Source: CAWJLE01 sp963843645 (GTDB taxonomy: Bacteria > Chloroflexota > Anaerolineae > DAOTYC01). From it: a DNA stretch of 64,000 nt. The stretch is taken from assembly GCA_963843645.1 (NCBI GenBank), contig CAWJLE010000001.1, positions 930,001 to 994,000 on the forward strand. The letters are read 5' to 3'. Position 1 is the first letter of the stretch; every line of letters starts with the position of its first letter. The translations under genes were made by a program, and so were the position numbers. Below the pieces are notes generated by a model. The model searched no databases and was not told the origin of the DNA. It saw only the letters and a program-made list of their open reading frames with translations. Below, in pieces: positions 26,056-37,049 of the stretch.

Positions 26056-26598
26056 TTACCTCTTGCGGAAAGGCATTCCAAAGAGGGTCAACAAGTGCCG
26101 GGATTCCTCATCCGTCTTCGCCGTCGTGACCACGGTGATGCTCATGCCACGAACACGATCGATCTTGTCGTACTCGATCTCCGGCCAGATGAGTTGCTCC
26201 CGGAGTCCCAGGCTGTAGTTCCCTCGACCATCGAAACCATCCGGGGAGATCCCGCGAAAGTCACGCTGTCGGGGCAGGGACAGGTTACACAGCCGGTCGA
26301 TGAAATCGTACATCCGATCGCCGCGCAAGGTCACCTTAACGCCGATGGCATTGCCTTCACGCAGCTTGAAAGCGGCGATAGAACGGCGGGCACGCGTGAT
26401 GACCGGGTGCTGCCCGGTGATCGTCTCCAAGTCGCCGACAGCAGCATCCAGCGATTTGGCATTTTCCAGGGCCTCACCCATACCGATGTTGACCACGACC
26501 TTCACCAGGCGCGGCACTTCCATCACGTTCCGGTAGCTGAATTCCTTCATAAGCGCGGGCACTATTTCCGCTGTGTACATTTCCTTATATCTTGACAT
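26056..26598 (-). CDS. rplE: 50S ribosomal protein L5
   Basis: A 180-residue protein with PRLVKVVVNIGMGEALENAK, TGQHPVITRARRSIAAFKLR, FRGISPDGFDGRGNYSLGLR and GMSITVVTTAKTDEESRHLL. L5 binds 5S rRNA and contacts P-site tRNA. The frame is intact, length normal. Confidence 0.98.
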   Translation of the reverse strand: MSRYKEMYTAEIVPALMKEFSYRNVMEVPRLVKVVVNIGMGEALENAKSLDAAVGDLETITGQHPVITRARRSIAAFKLREGNAIGVKVTLRGDRMYDFIDRLCNLSLPRQRDFRGISPDGFDGRGNYSLGLREQLIWPEIEYDKIDRVRGMSITVVTTAKTDEESRHLLTLFGMPFRKR

Positions 26599-26644
26599 CC
26601 CTCAGACTCCTCGCCTCGATGGTTAGGTCAGCATGGTCGAGACT

Positions 26645-26959
26645 TCAGTCAATGATTTCGCCACACCTTTTGCAGACCCGCGCTTTGCTCCCGTCCTCGA
26701 ACATCCGATAGGCGACCCGGGTCGCTCTCTGGCACTTGCTGCACACCAACTCCACGTTGGACACCGCGATCGGCGCCTCGCGCTCGATGATACCGACCTG
26801 GGTTCGCGTCTGACCGGTGGGGCGCTGGTGCTTCTTAATCATGTTCACGCCCGACACGACCAGCTGCTCTTTCTTCGGGTACACGCGGTGAACTGTGCCC
26901 TTGGCGCCCTTGTCGTCGCCGCTTATGATCTGCACAGTGTCGCCCTTCTTGATCCTCAC
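26645..26959 (-). CDS. rplX: 50S ribosomal protein L24
   Basis: 104 residues from a GTG at 26959 (GAGGTTGC upstream). The KOW motif is in IKKGDTVQIISGDDKGAKGT, followed by GVNMIKKHQRPTGQTRTQVG. The C-terminal part keeps two Cys pairs (CSKC and CKRC), a zinc-ribbon form. It initiates 50S assembly. Confidence 0.97.
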   Translation of the reverse strand: MRIKKGDTVQIISGDDKGAKGTVHRVYPKKEQLVVSGVNMIKKHQRPTGQTRTQVGIIEREAPIAVSNVELVCSKCQRATRVAYRMFEDGSKARVCKRCGEIID

Positions 26960-27019
26960 CGCAACCTCCTCATCAGCAGTCGCCGCACGCTCACCGGCTC
27001 ACTGCCGCTAGATGATCTC

Positions 27020-27388
27020 CTACAGCACTTCCGGCGCTAGAGACACGATTTTCATGAACCCTCTCTCGCGCAGTTCGCGAGCGACGGGCCCAAAGATGCG
27101 GGTGCCCCGCGGGTTTTTCTGGTCGTCCAGAATTACTGCAGCATTTTCGTCAAAACGAATGTATGAGCCATCCGCGCGACCAAATTCCTTCGTCGTCCTC
27201 ACCACTACGGCGCGCACGACGTCACCCTTCTTCACAGCTCCGGTGGGAGCAGCCTGTTTGACCGCCGCGATGATGATATCGCCAACCGCAGCGTAGCGTC
27301 TCCTGGAGCCGCCCATGACTCGGATGCACAGGATCTCCTTCGCTCCGGAATTGTCAGCGACCTTTAGTCTGGTCTCTGTCTGAATCAT
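27020..27388 (-). CDS. rplN: 50S ribosomal protein L14
   Basis: A 122-residue L14 protein: MIQTETRLKVADNSGAKEIL, AAPTGAVKKGDVVRAVVVRT, FDENAAVILDDQKNPRGTRI and FGPVARELRERGFMKIVSLA. The highly conserved length and sequence leave no doubt. Confidence 0.99.
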   Translation of the reverse strand: MIQTETRLKVADNSGAKEILCIRVMGGSRRRYAAVGDIIIAAVKQAAPTGAVKKGDVVRAVVVRTTKEFGRADGSYIRFDENAAVILDDQKNPRGTRIFGPVARELRERGFMKIVSLAPEVL

Positions 27389-27429
27389 TTCCCGTCACCC
27401 CCGCCAAGCATGTCTGCCGGCCCACTCGC

Positions 27430-27726
27430 TCAGTTAAGACCGACCTCAGGCTGAGTCGTCGCCGGAATGGTCTCGATCTCAGCACGATGCACTATTTCTT
27501 CAACCACCCACGATTTCTCTTTGCTCAGCGGGCGCGATTCCACGATCAGAACGCGATCGCCGATGCGGCACTGGTTCTCTTCGTCGTGAGCCTTGTACCG
27601 TTTGACGTGCTTCACGACTTTATGATAGAGAGTGTGCCGCTTGAGCGTTTCCACGCGCACGACGACCGTCTTGTCCATCTTGTCGCTGACCACGTACCCC
27701 AAAAGTTTCTTCCTGCCGGATATCAT
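27430..27726 (-). CDS. rpsQ: 30S ribosomal protein S17
   Basis: A 98-residue protein, slightly longer than most S17 because of a C-terminal tail (ETIPATTQPEVGLN). The OB-fold core shows GYVVSDKMDKTVVVRVETLK, YHKVVKHVKRYKAHDEEN and CRIGDRVLIVESRPLSKEKS. Its start overlaps the rpmC stop by four bases (ATGA). Confidence 0.98.
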   Translation of the reverse strand: MISGRKKLLGYVVSDKMDKTVVVRVETLKRHTLYHKVVKHVKRYKAHDEENQCRIGDRVLIVESRPLSKEKSWVVEEIVHRAEIETIPATTQPEVGLN

Positions 27727-27932
27727 CGGCGTGCACCCTCCTCTGCCAGCTGACGCTCGCGGAGCACTGTCTTCATACGAGCAATATCGTGTTTGACTTC
27801 CGACAGGCGATTGACGTTCTTGAGTTGGCCCGTCGCCAGCTGAAAGCGCAAATTGAACAGTTCCTGATACGTATCGTCCAACTTCCGCTCGATTTCACCG
27901 ATCGACATTGCTCGAACTTCGGTCTTTAGCAT
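27723..27932 (-). CDS. rpmC: 50S ribosomal protein L29
   Basis: A 69-residue two-helix protein, MLKTEVRAMSIGEIERKLDD, ELFNLRFQLATGQLKNVNRL and a final helix. L29 sits at the peptide exit tunnel. It overlaps rplP and rpsQ at both ends, as in most S10 operons. Confidence 0.97.
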   Translation of the reverse strand: MLKTEVRAMSIGEIERKLDDTYQELFNLRFQLATGQLKNVNRLSEVKHDIARMKTVLRERQLAEEGARR

Positions 27933-28375
27933 CAGGCCTTCTCCTCCCCCGCCTCGGCCGCCACCAGGTCGTACCTCGCCACAAACTGCGTCTTAATCGT
28001 CAGCTTGTGGGACGCCAGGCGCATCGCCTCGCGAGCGACGTCCTCGCCAACGCCGCCGATTTCGAACAGCACGCGCCCCGGCTTGATCACGGCGACCCAG
28101 TGGTCGACGTTGCCTTTGCCGCTACCCATACGGGTCTCGGCCGCCTTCTGGGTGACTGGCTTGTCCGGGAAGACTCGAATCCAGATATTACCCCCACGCC
28201 TTACGAAGCGCACGATGGACCGGCGCGCAGCCTCAATCTGGCGGGCCGTCATCCAGCACGGCTCCAGAGCCTGCAGGCCGTATTCACCAAATGAGACTTC
28301 CGTTCCTCGAGTGGCCCGCCCCTGCATGCGCCCACGATGCGTTTTGCGATACTTGACCCTCTTAGGCATCAACAT
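27932..28375 (-). CDS. rplP: 50S ribosomal protein L16
   Basis: A 147-residue protein: MPKRVKYRKTHRGRMQGRAT, GEYGLQALEPCWMTARQIEA, GNIWIRVFPDKPVTQKAAET and RMGSGKGNVDHWVAVIKPGR. The first ATG (28375) is best placed behind GAGGAGACGGAACTC; another lies two codons on. L16 orients the A-site tRNA acceptor end. Confidence 0.98.
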   Translation of the reverse strand: MLMPKRVKYRKTHRGRMQGRATRGTEVSFGEYGLQALEPCWMTARQIEAARRSIVRFVRRGGNIWIRVFPDKPVTQKAAETRMGSGKGNVDHWVAVIKPGRVLFEIGGVGEDVAREAMRLASHKLTIKTQFVARYDLVAAEAGEEKA

Positions 28376-28460
28376 GAGTTCCGTCTCCTCACAACAAACA
28401 GCGAATGGTTTCCCCTCGGCCAGTCAGCCGCGCAATCGTGGCGCCAGGTCATCGGCCCGG

Positions 28461-29129
28461 TCAGCTGACGACCACTTCTTCCATGGGCACGGACAATTCC
28501 TCGGGGAACACTTCGCCTTTGTAAATCCACACCTTGATTCCAATTCGTCCAAAAGTGGTCAGGGCTTCCGCGGCTGCGTAGTCGATGTCAGCGCGCAAAG
28601 TGTGGCGCGGCACGCGGCCTTCCCGCACGGTTTCCCTGCGAGCCATCTCTGATCCGGACAGTCGTCCTCCACAGGAGATCATGACGCCCTTGGCGCCCAG
28701 GCGCAGCGCACGCGTAACGGCCTGCTTCATCGCCCGCTTGTGCGAAATACGCCGCTGGAGCTGCTGAGCGATGCTCTCAGCGACCAGGTAGCTATCGAGC
28801 TCAGGCTTCTCAATTTCAAGCACATCAACCCGGATTTTCTTGCTGGTGAGCTCTTCCAGCTCGCGCCGCAACTGGTTGACGCTCGCACCCTTCCGCCCGA
28901 TGATGATCCCCGGTTTGGCGGTGTGAATGGTGATGGAAACCTGCTTCGGGAAGCGCTCGATCTCGATTTCGGAGATGCCGGCGCCTTCCATGCCCTTCGT
29001 GATCGTCTGCCTGATCTTACGATCTTCTTGCAGCAGGTCGGCATACGCATCACCTTCTTCGTACCACCGAGACTTCCAACTCTTGATGACCCCTATTCTG
29101 AACCCGTACGGGTGAACTTTTCGTCCCAA
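28461..29129 (-). CDS. rpsC: 30S ribosomal protein S3
   Basis: I start this 222-residue protein at TTG 29129, because AAGGAGGG lies 5-6 bases upstream and the product then begins LGRKVHPYGFRIGVIKSWKS, as S3 proteins do. The KH domain is GIIIGRKGASVNQLRRELEE; the C-terminal domain has GAKGVMISCGGRLSGSEMAR and GRIGIKVWIYKGEVFPE. S3 forms the mRNA entry helicase site with S4 and S5. Confidence 0.96.
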   Translation of the reverse strand: MGRKVHPYGFRIGVIKSWKSRWYEEGDAYADLLQEDRKIRQTITKGMEGAGISEIEIERFPKQVSITIHTAKPGIIIGRKGASVNQLRRELEELTSKKIRVDVLEIEKPELDSYLVAESIAQQLQRRISHKRAMKQAVTRALRLGAKGVMISCGGRLSGSEMARRETVREGRVPRHTLRADIDYAAAEALTTFGRIGIKVWIYKGEVFPEELSVPMEEVVVS

Positions 29130-29154
29130 GTAAGCCCTCCTTAATTGCCTGGCG

Positions 29155-29502
29155 TCAGGCGCTCTCACGCTCGCCCAGGATGACTGTTACATGGCTCGCC
29201 CGCTTCAACAATGGTTTGAACCGCCCACGCGCTCCAAACCGCCGCCACCGACGAGTCGGCGCGGTATCGGCGGTGATGCGGGCCACAAACAGGTCGTCTC
29301 TAGACATGCCAAAGTTCTCTTCAGCATTAGCCACGGCCGAATGGATTACCTTGGCGACCGGCTTGGCGGCAGCCTTTGGAGTGTACTTGAGCAGCGCCAA
29401 GGCGTCGTCGACCTTCATGCCTCGCACCTGGTTAATCACCAGACGCACCTTCTGAGGCGACATCTGAATGTATCTTCCTACGGCTCTAACTTCGAAATCC
29501 AT
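29155..29502 (-). CDS. rplV: 50S ribosomal protein L22
   Basis: A 115-residue L22: RYIQMSPQKVRLVINQVRGM, VIHSAVANAEENFGMSRDDL and the tunnel-lining hairpin around APTRRWRRFGARGRFKPLLK. The end HVTVILGERESA is typical. It precedes rpsC by 25 bases. Confidence 0.98.
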   Translation of the reverse strand: MDFEVRAVGRYIQMSPQKVRLVINQVRGMKVDDALALLKYTPKAAAKPVAKVIHSAVANAEENFGMSRDDLFVARITADTAPTRRWRRFGARGRFKPLLKRASHVTVILGERESA

Positions 29503-29548
29503 ATGCCTGCCCTCTCCTAGACCCCGCGGCCAGCGGAGGTCACCGTGG

Positions 29549-29842
29549 TTATACTACTTTCCGCTTGACGCCGGTCGCTTTCTCTCTGGCAACGTGCCCG
29601 CGGAAGTACCGGGTCGGGGCAAACTCGCCTAATCTGTGGCCGACCATGTTCTCGGTAATGTAGATGGGCACGTGGCGGCGACCATCGTGCACGGCTATGG
29701 TGTGACCGACCATCTGAGGGAAAACAGTAGAAGCCCGCGACCACGTCTTGATGACTCGCTTCTCGCCCTGCCGATTCATCGACTCGATCCTGCTGAGGAG
29801 CTTCGGTTCCACAAACGGTCCCTTTTTCAAAGATCTCGACAC
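29549..29842 (-). CDS. rpsS: 30S ribosomal protein S19
   Basis: A 97-residue S19: MSRSLKKGPFVEPKLLSRIE, IKTWSRASTVFPQMVGHTIA, VHDGRRHVPIYITENMVGHR and LGEFAPTRYFRGHVAREK. It contacts the A-site finger of the 50S subunit. Confidence 0.99.
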   Translation of the reverse strand: MSRSLKKGPFVEPKLLSRIESMNRQGEKRVIKTWSRASTVFPQMVGHTIAVHDGRRHVPIYITENMVGHRLGEFAPTRYFRGHVAREKATGVKRKVV

Positions 29843-29897
29843 TGACCAACCTCCTGTTCGAGCATATACCGGTTACAGTTTGGTCTCGAACCTGTTC

Positions 29898-30735
29898 TCA
29901 ACGCCGCTTCTTGGAACGGCTTCGGACGATGTACTTATCAGTCGAACTGTTCCGGCGGGTCTTGTAACCCAAGGTCGGCTTGCCCCACGGCGTCTTGGGA
30001 GACGGCATACCGATAGGGGAGCGACCCTCGCCACCACCGTGTGGGTGGTCCCGCGGGGACATGGCCGAGCCACGAACGGTCGGTCGGATGCCCATCCAGC
30101 GCTTGCGTCCCGCCTTGCCCAGCTTGACATTGCCGTGATCGGAATTGCCCACCTGGCCGATGGTCGCCATGCACTGCTGGCTGATCAGCCGGACTTCGCC
30201 GGAAGGCATGCGGACGTGAGCATAAGGGCCTTCCTTGGCCAGGAGTTGCGCCGCAACACCGGCCGAACGCGCGATTTGCCCGCCACGGCCGATCTTCAGC
30301 TCGAGGTTGTGGATCATAGTACCGACCGGAATGTTGGCCAGCGGCAACGCGTTGCCGCTGCGAATCTCGGCAGTCGGGCCAGACATCAACTGGTCGTTGA
30401 CCTTCAGACCGATGGGGGCCACGATGTAACGCTTCTCCCCATCCGCATAAACCAGCAGAGCAATACGCGCCGACCGATTGGGATCGTATTCGATCGAATC
30501 GACTCGCGCGGGGATGCCCAGCTTATCACGTTTGAAGTCCACAATGCGGATCATGGCGTTTGTTGCCCGCGCCGCGATGGCGAACGGTGATCTTGCCCCG
30601 GAAATTGCGGCCCGCTCGCTCTTTCTTCGGAATGACCAGGGAGCGCTCAGGTTTCGTCCGAGTGATCTCATCAAACGTCAGGGTGGTCATATTCCTTCGC
30701 CCTGGCGAAGTAGGCTTATAGGTCTTGATGGCCAT
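29898..30735 (-). CDS. rplB: 50S ribosomal protein L2 (one frameshift)
   Basis: The first about 61 residues (MAIKTYKPTSPGRRNMTTLT to RHRGAGNKRH) are in one frame and the remaining 216 (from IRIVDFKRDKLGIPARVDSI) in another; the switch near 30553 needs a single-base correction at a Cys/His-coding CATG. The second part has the peptidyl-transferase-proximal GSAMSPRDHPHGGGEGRSPI loop and a Lys/Arg-rich end. Reconstructed length (about 277) is normal. L2 is essential, so the break is most likely a consensus error. Confidence 0.95.
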
Positions 30736-30833
30736 AATTACTCCTCATTACGTTCAGAACGATTTCAGAAGGCCGGTTTCCAGATACGCGGCCCCTCCCG
30801 GCAAGCGACAGACGGGCATCCGCAACGTGGCGC

Positions 30834-31124
30834 TTACACGCCCTCGAAGAACTGGATACGATCTCCGTCGGCCAGCGTCACGATCGCCTTCTTCCACTCG
30901 GACTCACTGATCACCGAACGACGACCGACCCGCCGCATCTTGGCCGGCACAGTCGCCATGCGAACTCCCACAACTTTCACGTCGAAAGCAGTCTCGACTG
31001 CCTCTTTCACCAAGTGCTTGTTGGCCCGCTTGTCCACTTCGAACGTGTACTGATTCAGCTCTTCAGACTGCCGTGCGCTTTTTTCGGTTGTCACTGGGCG
31101 CCGCAGGACCTCATAAATGTGCAT
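30834..31124 (-). CDS. rplW: 50S ribosomal protein L23
   Basis: A 96-residue L23 protein: IYEVLRRPVTTEKSARQSEE, YTFEVDKRANKHLVKEAVET and VGVRMATVPAKMRRVGRRSV. L23 forms the docking site for SRP and trigger factor at the tunnel exit. Confidence 0.97.
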   Translation of the reverse strand: MHIYEVLRRPVTTEKSARQSEELNQYTFEVDKRANKHLVKEAVETAFDVKVVGVRMATVPAKMRRVGRRSVISESEWKKAIVTLADGDRIQFFEGV

Positions 31125-31158
31125 GGCGCTTCCTCTCCCTCTGGTCGATCTGCCACCG

Positions 31159-31779
31159 TCAGCCTAAGTAGCCTTCGATGACCTGCATGGCCCCGACCGG
31201 CATGATCACGTATTCAAAACCCAAAAGATCCCGGATGTTCAGATAATTCGCCCGCAGCGTCTTAACGCCCTTCAGGTTATTGGCTGAACGTTCCACGTTG
31301 TCATTGCCTTCCGGGAGCAGAACCAGCGTGCTGGCAGCGATGTCCAGGTGCGTCAGAAGATCGACGAACTGCCTGGTCTTGGCCGAATCGAACTCGAGCT
31401 CATCCAATACGACGATGCGATCGTCCGCCACCTTGGACGACAGCGCCGAGCGCAGGGCCAGTCGCCGCATCTTGCGGGGCATATCCTGCGCGTAGCTGCG
31501 CGGATGGGGACCGAATACGGTGCCGCCCTTGCGCCAGTGCGGAGCACGGGTGCTGCCCTGCCGAGCCCGCCCGGTGCCCTTCTGGCGCCATGGCTTGCGA
31601 CCACCGCCGCGGACTTCGCCGCGCGTCTTGGTGTCGGCAGTACCCTGCCGGGCATTGGCGAGTTGTCGGATGAAGGCCTGGTGCATGACAGGCACGTTCA
31701 CAGGCACTCCGAAAATGTCTTCACTGAGCTCAATTTGCCCAACGACTTCACCACTCATGTTGCGCAAAGGAACTTGCAT
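31159..31779 (-). CDS. rplD: 50S ribosomal protein L4
   Basis: The ATG at 31779 follows AGAGGAGATAGGCGTA, giving 206 residues from MQVPLRNMSGEVVGQIELSE. The tunnel-reaching loop contains RGGGRKPWRQKGTGRARQGS and HPRSYAQDMPRKMRRLALRS. The globular part and the end NIRDLLGFEYVIMPVGAMQV are typical. In Proteobacteria L4 represses the S10 operon; here nothing can be said. Confidence 0.97.
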   Translation of the reverse strand: MQVPLRNMSGEVVGQIELSEDIFGVPVNVPVMHQAFIRQLANARQGTADTKTRGEVRGGGRKPWRQKGTGRARQGSTRAPHWRKGGTVFGPHPRSYAQDMPRKMRRLALRSALSSKVADDRIVVLDELEFDSAKTRQFVDLLTHLDIAASTLVLLPEGNDNVERSANNLKGVKTLRANYLNIRDLLGFEYVIMPVGAMQVIEGYLG

Positions 31780-31847
31780 TACGCCTATCTCCTCTTGCCA
31801 ATCGCGGACCGACCGATGCGTAACCTCCGCCGCGTTCCGCAATCCTC

Positions 31848-32483
31848 TTAGCCTTGCTTCCTGGCCTCAGAAATCACGAGCAACCCATTTTTGCTCCCGG
31901 GCACGCCCCCGCGTACGGCCAGCAGGTTTCGTTCCGGGTCGACCATCACGACCCGCAGGCCCTGCTGCCGTTACCCGGGCATTGCCCATGTGGCCCGCCA
32001 TACGCAGGCCCTTGTACACGCGACCCGGAGTGGTGCCCGAGCCGATGGAACCAGGTGCACGCTGGCGGTCCGACTGACCATGCGTCTTGGGCCCGCCATG
32101 GAACCCATGCCGCTTCATGACACCGGCGAAATCCGCGACCTTTGGACACGCCTACGACGTCTACCAGGTCGCCGACGCTGAAGATGTCGACGGTGATTTT
32201 CTCGCCCGTGGCATACTCGTCCTCGGCCTTCACTCGAATCTCACGCAAGGTGCGCACGGCGGGCACTCCCGCCTTGCGCAGATGTTCCTACTTCGGGCTG
32301 CGTCAGCTTCTTCGGCTGAACTTCCTCAAATCCCAACTGGATGGCTTCGTAACCATCGCGGTCAGTATTCTTGCGTTGTGCGACATAGCATGGCCCAGCT
32401 TCAATGAGGGTGACGGGAATCACCTCACCCCTCTCATCGAATATCCGGGTCATGCCCACTTTCTTGCCCAGAATACCCTTCAT
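31848..32483 (-). CDS. rplC: 50S ribosomal protein L3 (three frameshifts)
   Basis: Three frames are needed: MKGILGKKVGMTRIFDERGE onward to about 32270; then LREIRVKAEDEYATGEKITV to GVSKGRGF near 32130; then AGVMKRHGFHGGPKTHGQSD with RAPGSIGSGTTPGRVYKGLR; and after a shift near 31962 the end LRVVMVDPERNLLAVRGGVP, stopping at 31848. Together they give a normal L3 of about 210 residues. L3 is essential, so the shifts are probably consensus errors. Confidence 0.92.
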
Positions 32484-32628
32484 GTTCCAGCCCTCAGCTT
32501 TCGATATCAGCTTTCAGCAGTCAACTCACGGAGTCGGCTCGCCACCCGTCCGCGCCGTTGAGAGCGTTCGGCGGACCGCCAGGGACTCCGACGGGAACGG
32601 TCAGCCAAACGCTGCCGGTGAATCGCTC
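32484..32628 (-). other. 145-base gap with inverted repeats between rpsJ and rplC
   Basis: On the minus strand GGAGTC and GACTCC are about 50 bases apart and enclose a second pair (GTCCGC with GCGGAC). Close to the rplC start lies a copy of the GCTGAAAGCTGATA-type intergenic motif also seen at 34200-34255 and 36459-36565. Function unknown. Confidence 0.35.
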
Positions 32629-32938
32629 CTACAGCTTGATCTCGATGTCGACACCCGCCGGCAGATTCAACCGCATCAACGTATCGATCGTCTTCGACCC
32701 GGGGTCGATGACGTCAATCAAGCGCTTGTGCGTCCGGATCTCGAACTGCTCCCGAGAATCCTTATCGATGAAAGGTCGAGCGATTGACGGTGAACTTCTC
32801 AATCCGCGTCGGGAGAGGCACTGGCCCCACCACTCCCGCGCCGGTCCGCTCGGCCGTACCCACAATCTGCCGCACCGACTGATCGAGAACCCGATGATCG
32901 TACGCCTTCAAGCGAATCCTGATGCGTTGTTTGGCCAT
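32629..32938 (-). CDS. rpsJ: 30S ribosomal protein S10 (one frameshift)
   Basis: MAKQRIRIRLKAYDHRVLDQ to RIEKFTVNRS reads from the ATG at 32938; after a shift near 32780 it continues PFIDKDSREQFEIRTHKRLI and ends VDIEIKL. Total about 102 residues, the normal S10 length. S10 also acts as NusE in antitermination. It is the first gene of the S10 group, 52 bases after tuf. Confidence 0.94.
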
Positions 32939-32990
32939 AATTCTGTCAAGGGGGTGCAGGTGACCACAGCCCGGCCCCCTCCTCCTCCTC

Positions 32991-34190
<1,200 letters not shown>

Positions 34191-34255
34191 TCCGACACAT
34201 CTCCTTTCCAAAAGACAGCTATCAGCTTGAGTCTGTGATGGTACATTTCCAGCTA

Positions 34256-36458
34256 TCAGCCACCAGCCCAGATCGAAACTGGCTGCTGACACGCAGCACT
34301 ATCTGTTTTGCCGCTGATAGCCACCTTTACCGCCGTCCGCCCAGAGACAATTCTGTCCATAACTTCCGCGGAAACTTCCGCATAATGATCAAATTCCATC
34401 GAGAAAGTGCCCCGCCCCTGGGTCATCGAGCGCAACTCGGTGGCATATCCGAACATCTCGGCCAGCGGCACGGTGGCCTTCATGGCCTGAGTGCCGTCTG
34501 TTCGCGGCTCCATGCTCATGATCTGGGCCTCCCGCGCGGCAAGATCGCCCACGACGTCCCCGGTGTATTCGCTCGGCGTAACGATCCCCACGGCCATGAC
34601 CGGCTCCAACAGGACGGGTGACGCTTGTTGCACGCCGTTCTTCAGCGCCATCGAACCGGCAATCTTAAAGGCCAGCTCCGAGCTTTCCTGCTTCGTCGAA
34701 AGACCCACCCACCAGGGTCACCTTGAGGTCCACCAGCGGGTATCCGGCCAGGACACCACTCTCCAGCGATTCCTTGACTCCCTCTTCAACCGCAGCCACA
34801 AATTGAGTAGGGATCACATCCGCAGCTGCTTTGTTAATGAACTTGAATCCCCCACCTGCAGGCAGAGGCTCCACCTCGAGCAGCACCACCGCGTAGTTTC
34901 CGGCGGCCCGCCCATTCGCGCCGCCGCGCGCCCCGCCCTGGGGCGTGGTCCGCGCCGGAGACTGGCGGATGAACCGCCCTTCCGCCCGGACCTTCATCGT
35001 GATCGTTTCGCGATAGTCGACCCGCGGCCGGCCGACGTAGGCGCCGACGCCGAACTCGCGCAACATCCGATCGATCAACACTTCCAGGTGAAGCTCACCC
35101 ATCCCGCGGATGATCGTCTGGCCGGTGTTCTCGTCCGACCGGACCTGGAAAGTTCGGATCTTCTTCCGCCAGGTGCTGCAACGCCTCGGACATCTTCTCC
35201 TGATCGGCCTGCGTCCGGGGCTCGATAGCCACCGCCACGACCGGCTCCGGGAACTTGATCGTCTCCAGGATCACCGGATGAGACTGGTCGCACAGCGTGT
35301 CGCCGGTGAAGGTCTGCTTCAGTCCCAGTACCGCGGCGATGTCGCCCGCGCATAGACTTCAGACGCTTCCTCGCGGCGATTGGCGTACATCCGCAGCAGT
35401 CGCCCGATGCGCTCTCGTCGGCCCTTCGTCGCGTTCAAGACGACTTCACCGGGGCGAAGCTCGACCCGAGTAAACGCGCAGGTAGCTCAGTCGCCCGTAT
35501 GGGTCGGCCGCGATCTTGAACGTCAGCGCCGCCAGAGGCTCAGACTCATCGGCCTTCCGGATTACCGGCTGCTCGGTCTTGGGATGGATGCCCGTCGACC
35601 GGCGGGATGTCCACCGGCGAAGGCAGGTAGTCGACAATGGCATCCAGCAAGGGTTGCACGCCCTTGTTGCGGAAAGCTGCTCCACACAGCACCGGCACCA
35701 ACAATCCCCGTATCGTCGCCGCTCGCAGCGCACTCCGCAACTCATCCGAGCTGATCTCTTCGCCTTCCAGATATTTGATCGTCAAGGGCTCGTTGGTCTC
35801 GGCGATGCGCTCCACCAGCGTCTCGTGGGCTTCCGCCGCAGCCTCTTGCAGCTCCTCCGGTATCTCGCCCGATCTCCTGGGGCTCCCAGGTCATCGGCGT
35901 AGGCGACGGCCTGCATGTCCAGCAGATCGACCACCCCGCGGAAACCGTTCTTCGCTGCCGATGGGCAATCTGCATGACCAGGGGCACGGCCGCCAGCCGA
36001 TCGACGATCATTTCGACCGTTCGCTCCAGGCTGGCCCCCACCCGATCCATTTTGTTAACGAAGCAGATCCGCGGAACATTGTACCGATCTGCCTGTCGCC
36101 ACACCGTCTCCGACTGTGGCTCCACTCCGGCCACGGCATCGAACACCACCACTCCGCCATCCAGAACACGGAGGGAGCGCTGCACTTCAGCGGTGAAATC
36201 GATGTGACCGGGCGTATCGATGATGTTAATCTGATGCTCTCGCCAGTAGCAGGTAATGGCCGCCGACGTGATGGTGATGCCGCGTTCGCGCTCCTGTTCC
36301 ATCCAATCGGTCACCGTCGTACCGTCGTCCACGTTGCCCATGCGGTGCGTGCGACCCGTATAGAACAGGATCCGCTCGGTCGTCGTGGTCTTGCCCGCAT
36401 CGATGTGGGCGATGATCCCGATATTCCGTATTTGTTCGAGAGGATACTCTCGTGGCAT
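34256..36458 (-). CDS. fusA: elongation factor G (several frameshifts)
   Basis: MPREYPLEQIRNIGIIAHID with G1 AHIDAGKTTTTERIL, G3 DTPGHIDFTAEV and G4 NKMD reads cleanly to about 35960. Coding then changes frame near 35955, 35885, 35580, 35470, 35350, 35165 and 34705 to give domain 2, domain 3 (GMGELHLEVLIDRMLREFGV), domain 4 (TITMKVRAEGRFIRQSP) and domain 5 (LEPVMAVGIVTPSEYTGDVV). The assembled protein is about 720 residues. EF-G drives ribosome translocation. Its last codons run into a repeat-like intergenic motif. The frameshifts are probably consensus errors. Confidence 0.93.
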
Positions 36459-36565
36459 AAGAGCTATCAGCTTTCAGCCGCAACAGCTCACAGCGGCTCC
36501 GCTTTCAGCACTCAGCATCAGCATCTCCAGCCGTCAGCTGAAAGCCAAGTACCGATCGCCGGTGA

Positions 36566-37038
36566 CTACCATCGATAATGGGCGAACGCCTTGTTCGCTT
36601 CGGCCATCTTGTGCGTGTCTTCACGCTTCTTGATCGTTGAACCCGTGCCCTGCGCGGCGTCCATAAGTTCGGATGCTAATTTCTCCGCCATCGACTTACC
36701 AGACCGATTGCGGGATGATGCGATCAGCCAACGCATGGCCAGGGACAGCCGGCGGCCGGGATGGACTTCGACGGGCACTTGATACGTGGCGCCACCCACA
36801 CGACGCGGCTTCACTTCCAGCAGCGGGGTCGCATTCTTGATCGCCTGTCTCGAACACATCGACCGGGTTACGCTTGGTACTGGCCTCGATCAAATCGAAG
36901 GCATCGTGGATGATCCGTTCTGCCGTGCTCTTTTTACCGCGCATCATGATCCGGTTGACGAACTTGGCGACGGTCATATTGTTATACTTCGCGTCGGGCA
37001 AGAGTCTCTCTTTGAGCGGGCTTGTTACGTCGTGGCAT
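36566..37038 (-). CDS. rpsG: 30S ribosomal protein S7 (two frameshifts)
   Basis: Starts at the ATG at 37038 (GGAGGAGTTCG upstream) as MPRR; a one-base shift near 37025 leads into PLKERLLPDAKYNNMTVAKF and VNRIMMRGKKSTAERIIHDA. A second shift near 36855 leads to RQAIKNATPLLEVKPRRVGG, TYQVPVEVHPGRRLSLAMRW and AFAHYRW. Reconstructed length about 156 residues, normal for S7, which binds the 3' domain of 16S rRNA. Confidence 0.93.
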
Positions 37039-37049
37039 CGAACTCCTCC

